Made by a program: the position numbers and the translations under genes
The notes under the pieces: generated by a model
Databases searched by the model: none
What the model saw: the letters and a program-made list of their open reading frames with translations, nothing else
What the model was told of the DNA's origin: nothing
In this document: positions 48,420 through 58,688 of the stretch, piece by piece
Layout of the letters: each line of letters starts with the position of its first letter
How positions within the stretch are numbered: position 1 is the first letter of the stretch
NCBI RefSeq assembly: GCF_014898815.1
Contig: NW_026515534.1
Location: 1 to 64,000 of the forward strand
DNA length: 64,000 bases
Origin: Panonychus citri
Taxonomy: Eukaryota > Arthropoda > Arachnida > Trombidiformes > Tetranychidae
Reading direction: 5' to 3'

Positions 48420-48929
48420 ATGAAGTTTATGAATCATGAATGGAAATTTGTTAAAGAACAAACACAAATCCATTTAGCAACCTCGCAAGAGAAACAAGCT
48501 GAATACCATGATAAGAAGAATAAGTTTAGACCCTACGAAGTTGGTCAATTGGTTCTACGCGAAGTTAACTTCAGGGAAGGGAAACTTGGCTCAAAATACG
48601 AAGGACCGTTTCAAATAATTAAGAAAATGGGTAACACCACTTACATAGTTAAGCGAGAAAATTCAACGGACGAGTTTAGAGTTCATGCATCGCAAATAAA
48701 AATCTACCACCGACGAGAGAAACAACCAGAAGTGGAGGAGAAACGACTCAGGAATCGAAGAAGAGAGACAAGTAACGTTTCACTCATAATAATGATAATT
48801 ATTCTATCCTTTGGTCTTTCCAGCTGTCAAGAATATGAAGTAGATATCATCTGGGGAAAAGTTGTTCGGAAATTTCTTAAAGGAAATGCTTACGTTAACT
48901 ATACTATAACCATTAAAAACTCTTGTTGA
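48420..48929 (+). pseudogene. Pol C-terminus running into an env-like start
   Basis: GPFQIIKKMGNTTYIVK is the post-integrase GPY/F-like domain. The same frame continues into a hydrophobic signal-like segment (SLIIMIIILSFGLSSC) followed by an extracellular-type stretch that ends at a stop. Overlap of pol and env starts is usual in env-carrying Gypsy elements. Confidence 0.55.
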
Positions 48930-49089
48930 TCAACGCATGCGCCATCGCAACATTTTACAATAAACAGTACACAAAGTACCAATTCGTGTACCGTGCAACC
49001 ACATCGACAGGCCACCTATTGGGGATGTAAGAGACTAGAAAGAAAGTATCAGAATAGAACCTGTTCATTGTCTCGATTGGCGCATAATG

Positions 49090-49398
49090 GCTGATCCTGT
49101 CAGATTAATAACCCTCAACACAACAACAATCAGGCTTATGGAAAAATTAACTGACTCACAAACTGTTGCTGTGAAACAAGAAAAAACTCGGCTTGAAAAA
49201 CTCAAAGACGAATTAAGCAATTTACTCATTGGTGTTATAGCTTTTTGTGTCGTCATTTTGTGAATTTTCAAATTATTTTCGATGCTGTGTCCCATTATTG
49301 GACGACCAGTCGTCTCAGTAGCATTAGTTCCTAATAACAATAATAATAATCCACCTCCATATATACCTAATCTTATGGCTATTAGTAAATTATACTAA
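49090..49398 (+). pseudogene. Env-like membrane-anchor relic
   Basis: A coiled-coil-like stretch (VKQEKTRLEKLKDEL) precedes a hydrophobic segment (LIGVIAFCVVIL) interrupted by a TGA near 49261, then a cytosolic-type tail rich in Asn/Pro. Position after pol supports an env remnant; sequence identity to a named env is not claimed. Confidence 0.4.
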
Positions 49399-49474
49399 TT
49401 TTAGTAATACTTATTGATTTTATTATTAGGACTTTTGTCTTTCTTATTCTCTTTATACATCTAGAATTTCCATA

Positions 49475-50132
49475 ATGAATTACGAAGAGTGGGTACAGGT
49501 CCAGATCACCGGTGATCCACTTGAAGCTCTAATCTCCTCTCAATATTATGATGACGAAATTCAAATTATCGAACCTGAACCCCAAATTCCATCTTATTCT
49601 ATACCTGAACCCCCTGTAAACTCTTTTAAGTTGACCTCATTTTTATTATCAGACATAAATGCAGTCAGACACTACGAATGTATTATTTGTCAAAATTTAG
49701 CGGAAACCCTCTCTGTACACAAAGAAGAAACTAATTGTAAAGTGATGTTTTGTAACCCTTGCCTTGTAGATTATAGGAATAGAAACAATTCCGAGTGTCC
49801 CGCAAGATGTGGTTTAGCCTTCGATTCAAAATATCTACCATATAAAGGTCCCATTTCATTCAATGCATTTAGAAAGTTAATGATACAATGTCCAGACAAA
49901 AAATGCAACCAGATTATGACAGTAAGACGATACAAGGTTCACGTCCAAAGGAAACACCGAACAAATTGGATTTGACCAGTGGACTGGTCACCATAGCGCC
50001 AGGGAAGTGTTGGCAACCAAATCTTGCCAACATCCAAATTTAGATGAGGATGAAGATGAAGATGAAGATGAAGACAAAGATAAAGATGAGGATGAAGACA
50101 ATGATGATGAAAATAACCAAAAAATTGTATGA
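49475..50132 (+). CDS. RING/TRAF-like zinc-binding protein, with apparent frameshift before an acidic tail
   Basis: ATG at 49475; the first frame runs 166 residues to 49975. The Cys-rich part reads YECIICQNLAETLS ... CKVMFCNPCLVDYR ... ECPARCG, RING-like, then CPDKKCNQIMTVRRYKVHVQ RKH, a TRAF-type C-x4-C ... H-x4-H finger. In the +1 frame from about 49950 the sequence continues open (IGFDQWTGHHSAREVLA ...) into a 25-residue Asp/Glu tail and a stop at 50130-50132, so the gene probably once ended there and one base has been lost or gained near 49955-49970. It may be a pseudogene or a sequence error. Function inferred only as a possible ubiquitin-ligase adaptor. Lies between the Gypsy remnant and the resumed array. 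Confidence 0.5.
50040..50125. repeat. GAT/GAA trinucleotide-rich tract
   Basis: Encodes the acidic tail of the preceding entry in the +1 frame. Confidence 0.7.
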
Positions 50133-50366
50133 GAGATAGTCGGGATCTCATCCCAACAACTTAACAAAAATAAAAAGTATGTAAAAGATTAAGTGATCTA
50201 AGTCTACAAATAAAAGTGATCTAAGTTAACAGTAAAGATAAGCCTACAATTTAAATAAATAAATCAACAAAAATAACTGTTTGTTGAGTACTGGTCATGA
50301 ATAGGACTATTCATTCTTTGTCACAATTGACGCAATTTAAATGCGAAACATTAAATTTGTATGAAT

Positions 50367-51217
50367 TTAATGAAGTTTGCTGTCTACTTTTTGATAGACA
50401 ATTTTGGTACCTTGTTTGAGTATTGCTAAGAAAAAATGACCACATCGACCACAAAAACAAGCGAAATTTGTATGAATGCTTTCCATGTGTCTTATGACCA
50501 CTGGTCGACACCTATAAGCTTTATCACAAAGCGGACATTTGAACATTCCATTTGCTTCTTCACGAATAAGACGCAGGAACATTTGACTCAATTGAGAATA
50601 ATCAATAAGGCAGAGTTTCCCTTGTGACATTCGACTCGTTTGACAATTTCTTTGGGTATTTTCGGTACGAAAAATTGTTCAAAACCAGATTCGTCACAAG
50701 GTTCTTTATGTTGTACATGAGCGAAAAAGTAAGGATCTGGATTAAGTTTCATTGAGGTTTTCAGTCGCTTATCAAGGTGATCTCTGGAATAGGAACAAAT
50801 ATTTATCGGGAAATTTTGTACTTGTATGCGTCCATTTTCAATCAAAATCTTTGGGTAGTACCAAAAATCTTCACTACGATTAACTCTGAATTGAAAGCGC
50901 TTAAGTGCTCCGTTGGTTCCGTCGATAAGCTCCGCTGAGTTCGCGAATTCTGAATCTTTTTTAACTCTCTTGAACACTTGACTTTCATTTTCGCTTTCAC
51001 TTTCGTATGTGGACTCATGTTGATGGTCAGTTTTACGTTTGGTCCTTGAATTTTTTGGTTCGAAACGATCATCGACCAATTTTAATGATCGTCTAAGAAA
51101 TTTTACTGAATTTCGGTTCAGAGAAAGTTTAATGTAAATCGAGTCACTCATAGTCTTAGCTAACTCGATTGATTTAATCTGATATAATGGTTTTTCACTT
51201 GAAGCAACAACATTCAT
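50367..51217 (-). pseudogene. ZF4: truncated and frameshifted array member (subfamily A)
   Basis: Body nearly identical to ZF9. Three lesions: the N-terminus is cut at SIELAKT (51176) and fused to array spacer, giving a spurious start MNVVASSEKPLYQ; a 7-nt loss at about 50628 (ATTCGACTCG for ATTCCCTTAAGTACTCG) shifts frame before the GMSQGK motif; and one missing A near 50430 destroys finger 2. The cut matches the junction expected of a tandem duplication of the ZF9 unit. Confidence 0.8.
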
Positions 51218-51480
51218 AGTCTCCCTTTAGTGGGTCATTATTATTATGCAAGGATTAGCCTAAGAGATTAACCCTCTTGGTTATGTTGACGGCACTTAAA
51301 ATTGCTCGATTTACTTTATTCAATTATTTTAGTGGAATCAATAGCCACTTTCAAATCAATCTACTACAATAGAATCCAGTCAGAGCTTTTAAAATGTCGC
51401 TTTTAATTAGAAAATCTATGTGAGAAATTAATTAAACAGGAGAAAAATTAACAAACATTGCATAAATTTATGAATTTTGA
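51172..51480. repeat. Array spacer repeat, copy of 57393-57710
   Basis: Nearly identical run from CTGATATAATGGTTTTTCAC through AAACAGGAGAAAAATTAAC to the 3' end of the next zinc-finger piece. Further copies at 61135-61300 and 63280-63420. Confidence 0.85.
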
Positions 51481-51931
51481 TGTCTACTTTTTGATAGACA
51501 ATTGTGGTACCTTGTTTGCTTACTGCTAAGAAAAAAATGACCACATCGACCACAAAAACACGCGAAATTTGTATGAATGCTTTCCATGTGTCTTATGACC
51601 ACTGGTCGACAACTATAAGCTTTATCACAAAGCGGACATTTAGATTTGTCTCTCAATCGGATACCAAGAGCTTTTATATCGGGTTCTGCTTTTAATTCGA
51701 GGCCGTACTTTTCCTTGTCATCAGTAATTGTTATCTTTCGTACATTCAACTCTTCTAGGATATACTTTTCCATTGCTTTAATATGATTCAGCGTTTCTTC
51801 ATCATTACTGATTATAATTATCTCGGGAAGAGGATATTTCAATGGTAAAGTTTCACGATCACGTAAAATCCGTCCAATCTCAATAACGGTCTTCATTGCA
51901 GATACTTGACTTTCAACTTCTTCATCAATCA
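51468..51931 (-). pseudogene. ZF5: chimera of an IleRS exon fragment and a zinc-finger end
   Basis: An open frame of about 154 residues. The first part (51931-51640) is a 292-bp copy of IleRS 26762-26471 with three differences by eye. At RLRDKSK it passes in frame into KCPLCDKAYSCRPVVIRHME and both fingers of an array gene, nearly identical to ZF9. No Met start of its own is convincing (the first codons belong to mid-IleRS), so expression is doubtful. The IleRS part comes from the anticodon-domain region and has no catalytic motif. Confidence 0.8.
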
Positions 51932-53790
51932 CTCGGACTGATCTTAAATATCGGCGAAACTGTCACTACAAAAGTCCATTGCTTTTTCAGGGTTAGTTCA
52001 TACATTTACTTCCGATTTGATCAGAGTTTTTGTTGATTCCATGATCAAAGTTTTTGATCAAACAATCAACAAATCATCGGAAAAAAGGAAATGTCTAAAA
52101 CTGTGAAACTTTACAAATTGATTATTGGGTGTCTCCAGAATCATAGTTAATGAATGAACTGATTCATTAATAGTAACTTGATTGATCAGTTTGGCTTTTT
52201 GATAAAATATAAATTTACTTAAATCGATTAAGTCTATGTAAATAAATATATCAATACAATTAATGAATTTTTTGTATACTTATCATAAATGAGAGTATTT
52301 TGTTTAAAATTTATCTATAAAATATTTGATTCTTTGTCCCAATTGACTTGGTTTCATGTGCACCATTTAAATGGTGTTGATTACTTTATGAATTTCGATG
52401 TTTATTTTTTTATGGACAACAATGGTACTTTGTTCTATAATTTCTGAGAAATAAATGACCACACTGACCACAGAAACAAGCGAAATTTGTATGAACACTT
52501 TCCAAATGATCTAATACCCCCGATCGATGACAATAAACTCTACTACAGAGCGGACATTTGGCTCTTCTATTTGTTTCTTCCCGAATAAGACCACTGAACA
52601 ATTTACCCAATCGAGTATGATCAATGTTGTAGAGTCTTCCTTGTGACATTCCTTTGAGCACTCGTTTGACAATTTCTTTGGGTATTTTCGGAACCAATAA
52701 GTGTTCGAAGTCGGACTCATCCAAAGGCTCTATATGTTGTACATGAGCGAAAGTATAAGGATCTGGATTAAGTTCCGTTGATGTTTGTAGTCGCTTATCA
52801 AGGTGATCTTTGGAATAGGAACAAATATTTATCGGGAAATTTTGTACTTGTATGCGTCCATTTTCAATCAAATTCTTTGGGTAGAACCAAAAATCTTCAC
52901 TGCGATTAACTCTGAATTGAAAGCGCTTAAGTGTTCCGTTGGTTCCGTCAATAAGCTCCGCTGAATTCTCAAAGGTCGAAACTTTTTTAACTTTCTTGAA
53001 CACTTGACTTTCATTTTCACTTTCACTTCCGTCTGTGGATGATTGATGGCCTGTTTTACGTTTAGTCATCGAATTTTTGGGCTCGAAACGATCTTCGACC
53101 AATTTTAATGATCGTCTAAGAAATTTTATCGAGTCTCGGTTCATAGACAGTTTAATAGAAATCGAGTTACTTACACTCTTAGCTAACTCGATTGATTTAA
53201 CTAAATGTTTCTTTTTTTCGTGACCATCGACATCGACATAAGGTAAATTATTGTAAGTATCAGCGTTTATTTCAATCCAATTAATCGGACTGTTCCTTAT
53301 GTCGGCATAACAATGACTACCAAAGTCTATTGATTTTCTAGTATCAACCAACACATTTGTTTGATCATTAACTTGATTGTCTCCACAATGATCAGCACTT
53401 TCACTTTGTTCAAGATGATTTCTTGATTCCATGATGATGTCGTCGTTTCAAAGTATTAGATGATCAACAAGTAACAATCAACGAAGCACTGAAAGAGTAA
53501 CCAAAACTTTCAAAATTATAAAACTTGAACTTAAAAATGAACAACTGGAGTAATTCACTAATTGTTTACTTCATGAAACTGTAAGTGATTCTAATCATAG
53601 TTCACAAATCAACAGATGTGATAGTTGCTAATTATTTTAATCCAATCATCTCATTTCTCTCATTGTTATAAAAAAGCTTTTTAACCAAATCAAAGCAAAT
53701 TGATGGATCTCTTTGAATACTTGTAATGCCTTGACATGAGTTGTTTACTCAAATGAGGTGAATTAGCTTTCGATATAATTTGTTATAAAA
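51932..53790. repeat. Segmental duplication of 29548-31390
   Basis: Starts inside the relic upstream of IleRS (CTTAAATATCGGCG), continues through the intergenic stretch (ACTTCCGATTTGATCAGAG; TAATGAATGAACTGATT) and the whole ZF1/ZF6 gene, and runs out in the upstream spacer. It directly abuts the IleRS fragment at 51931. Confidence 0.8.
52410..53432 (-). CDS. ZF6: array zinc-finger protein, A/B mosaic
   Basis: Single exon, 340 residues, ATG at 53432. Residues 1-118 are identical to ZF1, and the upstream flank is duplicated too. From about residue 170 on, the protein instead resembles ZF2 (PLDESDFEHLLVPKIPKEIV; YNIDHTRLGKLFSGL), so a conversion or recombination break lies in between. Finger 1 is complete (CPLCSRVYCHRSGVLDHLES VH). 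Finger 2 has CGQCGHLF then HCC and ends at once (YHCCP), shorter than in other members. Confidence 0.75.
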   Translation of the reverse strand: MESRNHLEQSESADHCGDNQVNDQTNVLVDTRKSIDFGSHCYADIRNSPINWIEINADTYNNLPYVDVDGHEKKKHLVKSIELAKSVSNSISIKLSMNRDSIKFLRRSLKLVEDRFEPKNSMTKRKTGHQSSTDGSESENESQVFKKVKKVSTFENSAELIDGTNGTLKRFQFRVNRSEDFWFYPKNLIENGRIQVQNFPINICSYSKDHLDKRLQTSTELNPDPYTFAHVQHIEPLDESDFEHLLVPKIPKEIVKRVLKGMSQGRLYNIDHTRLGKLFSGLIREETNRRAKCPLCSRVYCHRSGVLDHLESVHTNFACFCGQCGHLFLRNYRTKYHCCP

Positions 53791-53970
53791 ATCAAAGAAA
53801 TACACAGAGAAATCTATTGACAGTACTTTAATTGTTTAGTTTGACTTTTTTATAATCGATACAATAAACGGTTAGTTTTTAACAATCATCATAAATATTA
53901 TTTTGATTATGATTTTATTTGGTTTAAAATTTGATTCTTTGTCACAATTGACGGAAATTTCATAAAACAT

Positions 53971-55098
53971 TCAATTATTTGCTTTTGAGTTCCGATTTTT
54001 CTTTTTTAATGTACACGTGTGAATCCTCGCTGCGCCACTTCTAAGGAATAAATGACCACACTGACCACAGAAACAAGCGAAATTTGTATGAATAGTCTCC
54101 AAATGTCCTATTACCGTATCTCGACGCCCATAAAATCTACCACAAAGCGGACATTTAGCCTTTCCATTTTTTTCTTCACGAATAAGCCCAGAGAACATTT
54201 GACTCAATCGATTGTGATCAATATTGTAGAGTTTTCCTTGTGACATTCCCTTTAGAACTCGTTTGACAGTTTTCTTGGGTATTTTCGGTACTAATAATTG
54301 TTCGAAGTCGGACTCATCCAAAGGCTCTTTATGTTGTACATGAGCGAAAGTATAAGCATCTGGATTAAGTTTTGTTAAGAATTGAAGTCGTTTATCAAAA
54401 TGATTTGTGAAAAACGGACGAGTATTTGCAGGGAAATTTTGTACTTGTATTCGTCCGTTTTGAATCAAATTTCTAGGGTAGAACCAAAAGTCTTTACGAT
54501 CCTTAATCGAGAATTCAAAGCGTTTCTCAAGTGTTCTATTGATTCCGTCAGTAGGTTTTCCTTCACTATGACCATTCTCAAAGTTTGAATCTCTTTTAGC
54601 TTTTTCGTACATTCGACTTTCACTTTCATCTGTAGATGATTGATGATCAGTCGTATCGTATCTCTTGATTGATTCCAAATAAGAATAAACTTTTGATTGC
54701 CATTTACGTTTAGTTCTCGATTTTGTTGACTTGAGACGATTCTGGACTAATTTCAATGATCGTCTAAGAAATTTGATGGAATCTCGATTTAGAGACAATT
54801 TGATACGAAAACGATAATTCTCATCAATATCCAATATAATCGATTCTGCCAATGAACTTATTTCTTTATAACTATCGACATCAACATAAGGTAAATCAAT
54901 ATCAGGATCAGCTTCCATTTCAATCCAGTCACTAGCGTTATTTGTAATATTAGCATAAGAATTATCACCAAACGCCATTAGTTTGCCAGAATGGGTCAAT
55001 GAGTTTCTCTGGTCAAGACAAGACAAGCTTGATTCACTTAATTCACCACTTTCACAATGATTAGCACTTCCATCACTAAGATAATTTGTTAATTCCAT
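53971..55098 (-). CDS. ZF7: array zinc-finger protein, subfamily B
   Basis: 375 residues from the ATG at 55098 (MELTNYLSDGSANHC). A longer in-frame opening upstream (to 55215) overlaps the conserved 5' flank and has no ATG of its own, so it is excluded. N-terminus GDNSYANITNNASDWIEMEA and DPDIDLPYVDVDSY. B insert complete; the acidic stretch is shorter (STDESESRMYEKAKR). Core HFDKRLQFLTKLNPDAYTFA. Both fingers complete and tail NRNSKANN as in ZF2, with which it shares the 3' flank. Confidence 0.75.
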   Translation of the reverse strand: MELTNYLSDGSANHCESGELSESSLSCLDQRNSLTHSGKLMAFGDNSYANITNNASDWIEMEADPDIDLPYVDVDSYKEISSLAESIILDIDENYRFRIKLSLNRDSIKFLRRSLKLVQNRLKSTKSRTKRKWQSKVYSYLESIKRYDTTDHQSSTDESESRMYEKAKRDSNFENGHSEGKPTDGINRTLEKRFEFSIKDRKDFWFYPRNLIQNGRIQVQNFPANTRPFFTNHFDKRLQFLTKLNPDAYTFAHVQHKEPLDESDFEQLLVPKIPKKTVKRVLKGMSQGKLYNIDHNRLSQMFSGLIREEKNGKAKCPLCGRFYGRRDTVIGHLETIHTNFACFCGQCGHLFLRSGAARIHTCTLKKKNRNSKANN

Positions 55099-55837
55099 GA
55101 CAATTATAAAATTTCCAAAGGTGATAATCAACAATTGATAATCAATAAAACACCACAAATAAAAACATCTGATACGAGAAAACTTTACAAATGAACTGCT
55201 GAAGTAAGTTAACAATTGTTTTCTTCATACAACTATGAGTGTTTCTAATTAACAGATGTATCAATTGTAATTAGGTTAAAATCATCTTATAGTCAAAATC
55301 TAATTGATTTGAAATAAGAAACAAATCAATCAAAATAAAAATGAATCAATTCTAGTAAAGACAAACTGACGGCTTACTTTGATTACAATTTCTACAAGAG
55401 ATTCCAATGTAAACCGTAAACGCATTGGTATATTCCTTTACATCAAACCGATAAGATTCTAGAAGCTTCTTTTCATCATTTCATAAATCCCATCGATGAA
55501 ACTTTTCGAATCATTCCATGATCAAAGTTTCGAAAGAGAAACACCAGAAAATAAGAGGAAATTCACAATAAAATCAAAGCACCAACAAATCAAAACAGTA
55601 AATATCTCAATAATTAAAATAAAACATAGAATTAATAATAAGTTGAATTAAGTTTTTCTTGAACTCAAAAATTACTTAAATTGATTGCACCTAAGCGTAA
55701 GTATTAATCAATACAATCAAAAATTAATTTCGAGCAGTTATAATGAAGAGAACTATCTTGATAATGCTTTTATCGATTATATATTTGTCACAATTGATTT
55801 AATTTACGTGTGAAACATTTGATTATTGATTTGATGT

Positions 55838-56941
55838 TTATTTTTCTGGACAATTATGAATCCTCGTTGGATTACTTCTGAGGAAAAAATGACCACACCG
55901 ACCACAGAAACAAGCAAAATTTGAATGAATGCGCTCTAAATGTTCTATTACCGACGATCGAGCAGAATAAACGGTACCACAAAGCGGACATTTGGCCTTT
56001 CCATTTTCTTCACGAATAAGACGACCGAAAATTTGACTCAGTCGTTTGAGATTAATGTTGTAGAGTTTCCCTTGTGACATTCCCTTGAGAACTCGTTTAG
56101 CAGTTTCCTTGGGTATTTTCGGTACTAATAATTGCTCGAAATCGGACTCATTCCAAGGTACTTTGTTTTGCACATGACTGAAAACGTGAGGATCTGGATT
56201 AAGTTTCGTTGATATTTGTAGCCGCTTATCAAGGTGATCTGTGGTATATGAACGAATATTCACAGGGAAATTTTGTTCTTGTATTCGTCCATTTTCAATC
56301 AAATTTCTAGAGTAGATCCAGAAGTCGGTACGATTATAGACTGGAAGTTCAAAGCGTTTCTCGAAAGTACTATTGATTCCGTCAATAGGTTTTCCTTCAC
56401 TATGATCAACTCCGAACTTTAAATCTCTTTTAACCTTTTTGTACACTTGACTTTCATTTTCACTTTCACTTTCATCTGTTGATGATTGATGATCAGTTTT
56501 ATCGTATCTCTTGATTGATTCCAAATAAGAATAAACTTTTGATTGCCATTTACGTTTAATTGTTGACTGTATTGACTTGAGACGATCTTCGACTAATTTC
56601 AATGATCGTCTAAGAAATTTGATGGACTCTCGATTTAGAGACAATTTAATATGAAAAGAATCATTCCCATCAAAAGCTAACATAATCGATTCCGCCAATG
56701 AACTTGTATCTTCATTACTATTGACATCAACATAAGGTAAATCAATATCAGGAACATCTTCCGTTTTACTCCAATTACTCGGACTAATCTTAATTTTGGC
56801 ATAACGATCATCACCAAAGGCCATAAATTTACCAAAATGAGCCAATGAGTTTCGCTGGTCAAGACAAGACAAGCTTGATTCACTTAATTCGTCACTTTCA
56901 CAATGATACGCGATTCCACTGAGATAATTTATTAATTCCAT
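55838..56941 (-). CDS. ZF8: array zinc-finger protein, subfamily B
   Basis: 367 residues, ATG at 56941 (MELINYLSGIAYHCESDEL). The N-terminal half (KTEDVPDIDLPYVDVNSNED; AFDGNDSFHIKLSLNRES) pairs with ZF10. The C-terminal half has NLKRLSQIFGRLIREENGKA with a one-residue shorter approach to finger 1. Fingers CPLCGTVYSARSSVIEHLER IH and CGRCGHFFLRSNPTRIHNC are complete. Ends PEK without further tail. Confidence 0.75.
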   Translation of the reverse strand: MELINYLSGIAYHCESDELSESSLSCLDQRNSLAHFGKFMAFGDDRYAKIKISPSNWSKTEDVPDIDLPYVDVNSNEDTSSLAESIMLAFDGNDSFHIKLSLNRESIKFLRRSLKLVEDRLKSIQSTIKRKWQSKVYSYLESIKRYDKTDHQSSTDESESENESQVYKKVKRDLKFGVDHSEGKPIDGINSTFEKRFELPVYNRTDFWIYSRNLIENGRIQEQNFPVNIRSYTTDHLDKRLQISTKLNPDPHVFSHVQNKVPWNESDFEQLLVPKIPKETAKRVLKGMSQGKLYNINLKRLSQIFGRLIREENGKAKCPLCGTVYSARSSVIEHLERIHSNFACFCGRCGHFFLRSNPTRIHNCPEK

Positions 56942-57179
56942 GACATAAAATTTCCAAAGGAGATACGCATCAATTAATAATCAATAAAACACTGAAAACA
57001 ATAACTACCTGAAAACAACACAAATGAAATGAAATCAAATTGATTTCAAATAAGAAACAAATCATCCAAAATAACAACAAATATTCAATAATGGTAAAGA
57101 CAAACTAACTGAATTCAATGTTGAAATACTAATAATTAGTATTTAAGACTAGAGATATTTTTACTCTTTGCACATGTAT

Positions 57180-57695
57180 GATAATTGTCACAAAGCATAA
57201 ACAAATTGTATTGTCTTTGATGCCGTGAATAACAAACAACTAATTGTAAGACAATTAAGTGTTGATATTCAAGGGTCATTTTTAAAATATGTAATCAACA
57301 GTTGAAGATATTGAATTTAAACCAGATTAAACAAATCTCACAATCAAGAGTGACGATAATCACTCAAAGATAATTAGTCAATAGAGATACTCTTTATCTG
57401 ATATAATGGTTTTTCATTTGAAGCAACAACATTCATAGTCTCCCCTTAGTGGGTCATTATTATTATGCAAGGATTAGCCTAAGAGATTAATCCTCTTGTT
57501 TATGTTGACGGCACTTAAAATTGCTCGATTTCCTTTATTCAATTATTTTAGTGGAATCAATAGCCACTTTCAAATCAATCGACTACAATAGAATCCAGTA
57601 TCAGTCAGAGCTTTTAGAATGTTGCTTTTAATTAGAAAATCTATGTGAGAAATTAATTAAACAGGAGAAAAATTAACAAACATTGCATAAATTTA
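57180..57695. repeat. Array spacer repeat between ZF8 and ZF9
   Basis: Contains both shared spacer blocks: the AATTGTAAGACAATTAAGTG block (also 35.57, 60.97, 63.24 kb) and the CCTTAGTGGGTCATTATTAT block (also 51.2, 61.2 kb). Confidence 0.8.
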
Positions 57696-58688
57696 TTAAT
57701 TTTGATGGCTACTTTTTGATAGACAATTGTGGTACCTTGTTCGAGTATTACTAAGAAAAAAATGACCACATCGACCACAAAAACAAGCGAAATTTGTATG
57801 AATGCTTTCCATGTGTCTTATGACCACTGGTCGACAACTATAAGCTTTATCACAAAGCGGACATTTGAACTTTCCATTTGCTTCTTCACGAATAAGACGA
57901 AGGAACATTTGACTCAATCGAGAATAATCAACAAGGTAGAGTTTCCCTTGTGACATTCCCTTAAGTACTCGTTTAACAATCTCTTCGGGTATTTTGTGTA
58001 CCAATAGCTGCTCAAAATTGGACTCGTCCCAAGGTTCTTTATGTTGTACATGAGCGAAAAAGTAAGGATCTGGATTAAGTTTCGTTGAGGTTTTCAGTCG
58101 CTTATCAAGGTGATCTCTGGAATAGGAACAAATATTTATCGGGAAATTTTGTACTTGTATGCGTCCATTTTCAATCAAATTCTTTGGGTAGTACCAAAAA
58201 TCTTCACTACGATTAACTCTGAATTGAAAGCGCTTAAGTGCTCCGTTGGTTCCGTCGATAAGCTCCGCTGAGTTCGCGAATTCGGAATCTTTTTTAACTC
58301 TCTTGAACACTTTACTTCCATTTTCGCTTTCACTTTCATATTTGGACTCATGTTGATGGTCAGTTTTACGTTTGGTCCTTGAATTTTTTGGTTCGAAACG
58401 ATCTTCGACCAATTTTAATGATCGTCTAAGAAATTTTACTGAATTTCGGTTCAGAGAAAATTTAATATAAATCGAGTCACTCATAGTCTTAGCTAACTCA
58501 ATTGATTTAACTAAATGTTTCTTTTTTTCATGAACATCGACATCAACATGAGGCAGATCATTGTAATGATGACCACCAATGTCTGTTGTTTTCTTAGGGT
58601 CAAACAACACATTTGTTTGATCACCAACTTGATTATCTCCACAATGATCATCACTTTCACTTTCACTAAGATAATTTCTTGATTCCAT
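57696..58688 (-). CDS. ZF9: array zinc-finger protein, subfamily A
   Basis: 330 residues, ATG at 58688 (MESRNYLSESESDDHCGDNQ). Compared with ZF1 it lacks about 16 residues of the N-terminal acidic region (from the NSPINWIEINAD part). Core SRDHLKTSTKLNPDPYFFA-like sequence, KGMSQGKLYLVDYSRLSQMF, fingers CPLCDKAYSCRPVVIRHMES IH and CGRCGHFFLSNTRTRYHNC. It is the closest intact relative of pseudogenes ZF4 and ZF5, which carry its finger type, and is probably their source. Confidence 0.75.
   Translation of the reverse strand: MESRNYLSESESDDHCGDNQVGDQTNVLFDPKKTTDIGGHHYNDLPHVDVDVHEKKKHLVKSIELAKTMSDSIYIKFSLNRNSVKFLRRSLKLVEDRFEPKNSRTKRKTDHQHESKYESESENGSKVFKRVKKDSEFANSAELIDGTNGALKRFQFRVNRSEDFWYYPKNLIENGRIQVQNFPINICSYSRDHLDKRLKTSTKLNPDPYFFAHVQHKEPWDESNFEQLLVHKIPEEIVKRVLKGMSQGKLYLVDYSRLSQMFLRLIREEANGKFKCPLCDKAYSCRPVVIRHMESIHTNFACFCGRCGHFFLSNTRTRYHNCLSKSSHQN

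Larger units (their letters stand above)
46608..49402 (+). mobile_element. Gypsy-type (Metaviridae) retroelement remnant, 5'-truncated and broken
   Basis: Order of homology is late reverse transcriptase, RNase H, integrase, Pol C-terminus, env-like tail, as in errantivirus-like Gypsy elements. The left edge falls just at the position of the polymerase YxDD motif, so gag, protease and the catalytic half of RT are gone. Several stops and frameshifts interrupt it. I could not find long terminal repeats at either end. Confidence 0.85.

Noticed and set aside
49065..49340. Minus-strand frame over the env-like tail
   Set aside because: Antisense of the retroelement relic; the plus strand has the coherent membrane-anchor pattern.
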